This document shows, piece by piece, positions 58,655 through 64,000 of a stretch of DNA of 64,000 nucleotides. Below the pieces are notes generated by a model. That model was not told where the DNA came from and searched no databases. It saw only the letters and a program-made list of their open reading frames with translations. This stretch comes from Tethya wilhelma (taxonomy: Eukaryota > Porifera > Demospongiae > Tethyida > Tethyidae), in NCBI GenBank assembly GCA_964030475.1, contig CAXIPT010000005.1, forward strand, positions 4,007,607 through 4,071,606. The letters run 5' to 3'. Positions within the stretch are counted from its first letter, which is position 1, and each line of letters starts with the position of its first letter. A program made the translations under genes and the position numbers.

Positions 58655-59931
58655 TAAGCGATTCCATTGTAACAGTAGGAACTATTTGCCTGTCATCTCT
58701 GGAGTCCCCCAGGGTAGTATCCTGGGGCCTCTTTTATTCATTATTTATATCAATGATCTATCCTGTAGTATCACCTCAGCCATTCCCTCAATTTTTGCTG
58801 ATGACACTAAGCTGTTTAAGTGTATTCGTAACCAGCATTCCCTTGAACTTCTTCAAGATGACCTTGATGGTGTTTCAAACTGGTGCACTGAATGGAAGCT
58901 GGTTGTCAATAGCCTGAAGTGTGCTGTTATTAGATTCTCTAATAGTGGTTCTAGCAATCAATTGTGCTACACTTACACCCTGAATACATCTCCTTTACCT
59001 AATGTCAACTCCCATACTTAAGGACCTAGGGATACTAGTCTCCCACGACTTGTCGTGGTCTAGTCACATTGCAGCCATTTGCATAAAGGCTTATAGAGCA
59101 CTTGGTCTAATCAAGAGAACAATCTCACTGAACGCCAGTACTTCTACCAAAAGGCTGCTTTATTTATCTCTTGTCCGGTCACAATTTTCTTACTGTTCTC
59201 AATTGTGGAGACCATACCTTGTTAGTGACATTACAAAGGCTGAGCAGGTTCAGCGGAGAGCTACCAAATTCATTCTCAATAACTACTCGAGGACTGGAGT
59301 GTATCTTATAAACAGAGGCTAATTGATCTCCAGCTACTGCCACTAATGTACTGGTTGGAGTATCTTGACCTAATTTTCTTTGTTAAATGCATTAAAGAGC
59401 CTCCTGACAACTTCAACATCTATGATCATATCAGGTTCACCTCTACTTCAACTCGCTCAAGAAGCAATAACAAGTTGGTGATTAACTACACCAGAACTTT
59501 CAAGGCTCATCACTTTTACTTCAATCGCATAGCCAGGCTATGGAATGCTCTTCCCCCGATTGACTTAAGTAAATCTTTATATACCAGCAATCAAGCACCT
59601 AATTTATGAAACTCTCAAAACATACTTCATGAATTCTTTTAACCCTGACAACACTTGTACCTTTCACTTGTCTGTCCCTGCAACTCATGTCACTTGTCTG
59701 GAAGGTAGACTCCATTACTGTCGATGACTGCTACTGCTTGTCGGCTTGTTTGTGTGTTTTTGAATAATATATATACTATACTAGACCCAGCTGATTCCTA
59801 CTGAGGTTTCAGTCAGTCAGTGGACTCTGAACTCAATATTACTTTCTCTATTTATATTATACTATTTTTCGTTTTACGTACTTTCTTACTCCACTGTAAA
59901 GCTCATTATTATTATTATTATTATTATATCA
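58655..59931 (+). mobile_element. 5'-truncated non-LTR retrotransposon (LINE), 3' end
   Basis: Reads from the middle of a reverse transcriptase: LPVISGVPQGSILGPLLFII (motif B), IFADDTKLFK (catalytic FADD, motif C), WCTEWKLVVNSLKC, then KDLGILVSHDLSWSSHI, QVQRRATKFI and a C-terminal FNRIARLWNALP. This is the layout of CR1/L2/Jockey-type elements. Frame changes near 59010 and 59310 make it inactive. It ends in an (ATT)n run at 59909-59931. Confidence 0.85.
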
Positions 59932-60034
59932 AATTGTACTGTGCATGTGTATCATTTCTTATAATTATTTACGTACCACATAATGACAACAACTTGCTTT
60001 CTGTTCAGCTAGCCCGACTGGCACCCTAGTCAGA

Positions 60035-60122
60035 GACTAGTCTCGCGTAGCCAGACCCCTTTCGCTCCGCCTATAGAGCCATATAGGCGGAGCGAAAGGG
60101 GTCTGGCTACGCGAGACTAGTC
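60035..60122. repeat. Long perfect hairpin (41-bp arms)
   Basis: Left arm 60035-60075 (GACTAGTCTCGCGTAGCC ...), loop GAGCCA, right arm 60082-60122, fully complementary. CTAGTCAGAG-like sequence flanks both sides. Non-coding foldback element. Confidence 0.9.
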
Positions 60123-60129
60123 AGAGATA

Positions 60130-60367
60130 TGGAAGCCGAGAGGGGCAATCCCGCCACGCGGCTTCGCTTTATTTCCGCCATGGCGATCGCTTCTCCGCCA
60201 AGGCGCCGCCAAAGCGATCGCTCTTCCGCCAAGGCGCCGCCAAAGCGACCGCGCCTCCGCGAAGGCGATCGCTACCGCGGAAAGGGCGCGATCGCCAACG
60301 CGGAAACAAAAAATCGCCAGCGCGGTCGCCAAAAAAAATATTTTTTTGCGAGCTATTTAATAACACG
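60130..60367 (+). repeat. GC-rich inverted repeat arm, left
   Basis: Starts GGAAGCCGAGAGGGGCAATC and is built from phrases such as TTCCGCCAAGGCGCCGCC and GCGATCGC (four octamers). It ends GAGCTATTTAATAAC. The inverted counterpart is 62491-62720. GC content is far above the surroundings. Confidence 0.85.
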
Positions 60368-60399
60368 CCTGGCTGGTAGAACGTACGTAACATAAATCT

Positions 60400-60612
60400 A
60401 ATTCACCCTTTACCAGGTAAGTTCAATCAGTGGATTCAACGACTGTGTCTCAGTTTTAGCATCCTAGAAAGAGTGTATACCTTNGTTCGAGGGAGCCTCA
60501 GAGCCTCTCCATTTCAGTTGTTTATGTATAAATAGAATAGCTAGCTTTAATGTGTAGGATTTGAGACTTACAATTTCTATCAATATTATTCGGCTAATCA
60601 GCTGTGTTACAT
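60400..60612 (+). other. Possible 5' LTR remnant and primer-binding region
   Basis: A TATA-like TATGTATAAATA (about 60520) and a terminal TGTGTTACA, followed by TTGGTGTAGTCGGCAGGAT, could be the end of a Ty3-type LTR and its primer site. No matching 3' LTR was found in the window. Confidence 0.4.
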
Positions 60613-60660
60613 TGGTGTAGTCGGCAGGATCGAGTTGCGGATTTCTGGGAACACAACGCT

Positions 60661-61440
60661 ATGGCTAGAGCACCAGTCGTTTTGCCAGATACCTTCAAGG
60701 GAACCACTAGCTGGGAGCAGTGGAGTACACATTTCGAGAACGTCGCTGCCGTGAATGGGTGGGGCGACGAGAACAAGCTGAAGTGGCTGAAAGTGCGTCT
60801 GACGGGGCGTGCACAAGTTGCGTTCGGGCATCTATCGACAACTGACCAGGCAACGTATGCTGCTGCAGTTGCGGCACTTAAGAAGCGTTTCGAGCCTGAC
60901 AGCAGGAAACCAAGGTACCAGGCTGAGTTGCAGGCGCGACGGAGGAAGAAAGACGAGAGTTGGGCTGACCTGGCAGAGGACCTCCGATCCCTGGCGGACA
61001 AGGCTTACCCGGACTTGGAAGAGGGTGCAAGGGAACTCCTCGCCCTAAACCAGTACTTATCTTTGTTGGAGCAACCCCAGGTGGCCTTTGGAGTCAGACA
61101 GAAGGCACCGACAACCCTGGATGCAGCTGTAAGTGCCACATTACAACTTGAATCTTGTTTACCTCATAGGGCATCACAACAAGTGGCATCCGTTGATTGC
61201 GAGCAAGTGGCAGCTGTTGGAGCAACGGAAAAACTCACTAGTCTGGTTGAGCGACTAGTGGAGAGGGTGGAGCGCTTGGAGAAGAAGGATCCTGGCAGTT
61301 CAACCCGTGGGAAAGGTCAACGCAAGCAAAAGGGCGACCTGGAATGCTTCCGGTGTGGGAAGAAGGGACATTTTGCTCGGGAATGTCGAAGCAAACTCAA
61401 GCCACAGCAGACTCAGGGAAATGGGAACCCTCCTGTGTGA
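60661..61440 (+). CDS. Ty3/gypsy-type retrotransposon Gag
   Basis: 259 codons from ATG 60661 (MARAPVVLPDTFKGTTSWEQ). Residues ~10-130 match the retrotransposon-gag capsid fold (WEQWSTHFENVAAVNGW, KLKWLKVRLTGRAQVAF, LKKRFEP, ARRRKKDESWADLAEDLRSL). A coiled coil follows (~190-215, LVERLVERVERLEKK), then one zinc knuckle, CFRCGKKGHFARECR (CX2CX4HX4C). The frame is intact. It overlaps the protease frame in the -1 frame, as in elements that use frameshifting. A fragment between GC-rich inverted repeats. Confidence 0.9.
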   Translation: MARAPVVLPDTFKGTTSWEQWSTHFENVAAVNGWGDENKLKWLKVRLTGRAQVAFGHLSTTDQATYAAAVAALKKRFEPDSRKPRYQAELQARRRKKDESWADLAEDLRSLADKAYPDLEEGARELLALNQYLSLLEQPQVAFGVRQKAPTTLDAAVSATLQLESCLPHRASQQVASVDCEQVAAVGATEKLTSLVERLVERVERLEKKDPGSSTRGKGQRKQKGDLECFRCGKKGHFARECRSKLKPQQTQGNGNPPV

Positions 61441-61975
61441 TGGGCCGAATACAGGGGGAAGACATAGGTATGGCTCAACCTAATGTACACATAATTTCAA
61501 CAGTCTCTGCAGGCGGGTTTACGCTAACGGGAGAGCTGGACGGAGTGGCTGTGGATTTTTTGGTGGATACCGGCTCAGCTGTAACATTGATCAAGAAAGA
61601 AGTGTGGGACACTTTGAGCAGCGAGAAGTCTTTAGTATCGTGGGACGATCGGAGGCTTGTTGGTGTCGATGGGGCACCACTGCAGGTATTGGGACAATGC
61701 CGTGTGGAGCTGAGTGTCCAGGAAAGGAAAGTTGAGACCACGGTAATCGTGGTTGATGGGTTATTGTCAGATGGTATTCTGGGGTTGGATACACTGAAGG
61801 AGATGCGGGTCAGGATCGATCTGGGGACTCAGACACTGACTTTTCCTCCAACAAAAGATGCCGATGCTACTACAGCTCAGGAGGCACCACCCCAACCTGA
61901 GAGTGAGTCTTTTAGTATATCATTAGTTGACACTGTACAGGTGCCACCAAGGTCAGAAGTGATGGTTATTATTAT
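61344..61975 (+). CDS. Ty3/gypsy-type aspartic protease, truncated Pol
   Basis: Frame overlaps Gag in the -1 frame. It shows GELDGVAVDFLVDTGSAVTL, the retropepsin active site DTGSA (about 61565-61579), and SDGILGLDTLKEM, the second conserved loop. Reading stops soon after PPRSEVMV near 61960, where unrelated AT-rich sequence begins. Reverse transcriptase, RNase H and integrase are absent. Confidence 0.85.
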
Positions 61976-62490
61976 TAACCATTACCTGTATAGACAATTC
62001 AATTACTAATCTGAATAGCACAACATTGTATATTAATTGTTGTGTTTGCTTGTCTAAATTTTCCTTCCATGTTAAAAGCTATTCATCCTGTGATCAGCTA
62101 ACTTTGTCTGTACTTATAACTTGCACTTTGATGAAGGCATTAAGTGAGAGTTAATTAATTTTTTTTATAATACTATTATACAATAATAATTACTGTACAA
62201 ACAATTATCTTACTCTTAATACTTAGTGCTGTCACTGCGGTTTCTCTTGGAGTGATATTATTATTATATTATTGTCGTCAACAACATGCAAACAAAAGTC
62301 ACACAATTTACATAAAGTGAAGCAAATTAAGAGAAAGAAAAGAAGAGTTAATCACAACATAAAGAAATGACATAGGTGTCATCAACATGAGATTGGAGAG
62401 TCCAAAACGACACAACAGCTTTCAAAAGCATCTAGTAAGCTTACTGCCATTTGGTAAACGGTCTTCTAAGATTAATATCATGCTTCACGC
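61976..62490. other. AT-rich sequence inside the inverted-repeat unit
   Basis: No gene supported between the truncated protease and the right arm. Confidence 0.4.
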
Positions 62491-62720
62491 GCGTTATTAA
62501 ATAGCTCGCAAAAAGATTTTTATTTTAGCGACCGCGCTGGCGGGTTTTGGTTTCCGCGTTGGCGATCGCGCACTTTCCGCGGTGGCGATCGCCTTCGCGG
62601 TCGCTTTGGCGGAAAGGCGATCGCCATGGCGGAAACAGGGCGGCGCCTTGGCGGAAAGGCGATCGCCATGGCGGAAATAAAGGACGGCCGCGTGGCGGGA
62701 TTGCCCCTCTCGGCTTCCGT
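62491..62720 (-). repeat. GC-rich inverted repeat arm, right
   Basis: Inverted counterpart of 60130-60367, again with four GCGATCGC octamers. The copies differ in the number of internal GGCGGAAA-type units. Confidence 0.85.
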
Positions 62721-64000
62721 AGATCACAATCTATCCGCGAAAGTTAGTACCCGCGAAAATCTCTCCTAACTGGATTACGTCATAATCGGTACAGTAAGCT
62801 CATGAATATGCTAATCAGTACACGCTAGTTATTTTAGATGCGGAAGTAGAGAGATAATTTCTTGCGTCAATTTTTGCAAAGCTGGCTAAAAATCAAACCG
62901 GATATGGGCGGTCATCTTACCGTTCTGTCAACAGAGAAGGGCCAGACAGAGAGTTTTCTCGAAAAGAAGCAACTGAACCGTCCAGGTCGCCGCAGTTTGC
63001 TGCCTGACAGCTGCCTAGGGCGCTTTGGAGAGCGCTTTTTTGCTCCATAAAACTTTTCGTATTCGAAGTAGAAAGAAAATCTCGATGTCAGGCCCTGCCA
63101 AACCAAGGTAGGTTTTCTGTGTATCAGCGCTCTAGATAGCACAATCATGCTACTTGGAAAAAACTGACGCAGAAAATTTATTTTGACCATAGTTCACTGT
63201 AGCACTCAGCAGAAAAGCTATGAAAACTAGATTTTTTACTTTCCAAGAACAAACTGACTAATACTGTGCTTCTGAATAGGAAGAGTTTTGATGATACAGT
63301 TCTGTTGCTAGATTTTGGTAGATTTTTTGTGCTCATAAATTATTCATATCAATGATTTTGCACTTTGTACCCCGTAACCTTAAAGCTAACTTTGGTGAAC
63401 CTTGTTGTATATGTGTGCTTTTGTTCTGAGCTTCAGCAATATATGCGGTATGTGTAGAATATCAGTTCCTTAAGTATGCTGTCTTATGAAGGTATTCCAC
63501 AGTAACAATTACCAGAGAGAACATCAGCGTATCGAAGACCAAGCTACTGTATGTGCAAGACTTGGATGTATAATTATGTGTTCAACTTGTCACCTGATTG
63601 TTGACTTTTAGGTCGTACTTTTATATTTACCAAGAACTGCATGCTGCTGCTGCTCTGGGTAAGCTCTTCACTGAAAGTAGTAACTTGTTTTTTGTTGTGT
63701 GTGTGGAGGTTTGGGAGGTGTTTGTGTGTGTGTGTGGGGGGGGGGGGGGGAATATCACTATGCAAGTTTATCATACGTACGGTAGTACTTATAGTAGGAA
63801 TGGGCCAACTGTCCCATAGACACAATACAAAATGTTGGCCACCATAAAAATCTAGTCAAACGGCAAAATTAAACCTTCAAAGTTGCTCAGAAGCTCTCAC
63901 TGACAGATTACCAACTGCATGCAAGGCCTAAAACTCACAAAAACTTTCTGCAGCACTCGTAGAGAGCGCTAGTGGGAAGCCACCATAGTGCCATTTTTGT
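62721..64000. other. No gene recognised; G-run and a MITE fragment
   Basis: A GT run joins a 15-base G-run at about 63737-63751. From 63780 the phrase GTACGGTAGTACT, then TAGGAATGG, resembles the CCCAGTAC hairpin MITE family (32095-32310). No supported coding region; the short frames here look accidental. Confidence 0.5.

Noticed and set aside
60180..60310. GCGATCGC octamers suggesting cyanobacterial (HIP1) contamination
   Set aside because: The octamers occur only inside a pair of inverted repeats around a eukaryotic Ty3 fragment, in otherwise AT-rich animal DNA; there are no bacterial genes.
60117..60395. Open frames over the GC-rich arms
   Set aside because: Arg/Ala-rich shadow peptides from the repeated GGCGAAG/GCGATCGC units on both strands; no family match.
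62862..63190. Small frames at 62.9-63.2 kb as a host gene
   Set aside because: Short, overlapping on both strands and without recognised motifs or splice support.

Overview
This looks like nuclear DNA of an animal, most likely a demosponge close to Amphimedon. The evidence is AT-rich sequence, short GT..AG introns (often 55-100 bp) and many TIR/foldback repeats. The gene content also fits: a DEATH-fold protein, a TRAF-like RING protein, tandem kelch proteins, lysosomal-type beta-galactosidase, an N-terminal-RASSF-like protein, Notch-ligand-N-terminus (MNNL) membrane proteins, CCP/FnIII receptors and a multi-pass sponge-type membrane protein. No tRNA, rRNA or CRISPR array was seen. The species call is inference. 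Five N characters (10632, 32899, 35839, 37855, 60484) mark assembly joins, mostly inside or beside repeats.

Layout. 0-7.6 kb: two minus-strand exons of an unrecognised cysteine-rich family, a truncated Helitron and several MITEs. 8.0-10.4 kb: a TRAF-like gene (-) and a DEATH-fold gene (+) share a short divergent promoter with three evenly spaced kappa-B-type sites. 10.1-12.2 kb: an exact 486-bp duplication that ends at an N, probably a mis-join. 12.9-15.1 kb: a large frameshifted gene with an F-box/LRR look. 16.1-19.1 kb: two tandem kelch genes. 19.5-24.2 kb: beta-galactosidase (-), a broken RASSF copy (+) and an MNNL membrane protein (-). 25.2-29.5 kb: a 4.3-kb TIR transposon coding a two-exon protein of about 1,040 residues that I cannot assign to a named superfamily. 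29.5-36.4 kb: nested MITEs and a dead intron-rich integrase gene. 36.4-43 kb: two divergent Helitron copies, one carrying a 1.9-kb Merlin element. 43.5-46.7 kb: a second copy of the 21.5-24.2 kb block, but here beta-galactosidase is the broken member and RASSF the intact one. 46.8-58.5 kb: three decaying CCP/FnIII receptor genes, an MNNL pseudogene, a TTAA-flanked element and a multi-pass membrane protein. 58.6-62.7 kb: a 5'-truncated LINE, a long perfect hairpin and a Ty3-type gag-protease fragment between GC-rich inverted repeats. 62.7-64 kb: no gene seen.

How it fits together. TRAF plus DEATH-fold under kappa-B-type sites suggests a small innate-immune signalling unit. The MNNL and CCP/FnIII genes form a surface-receptor family spreading by local segmental duplication and decaying quickly. 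At least six transposon classes are present, almost all in broken form, and some are nested.
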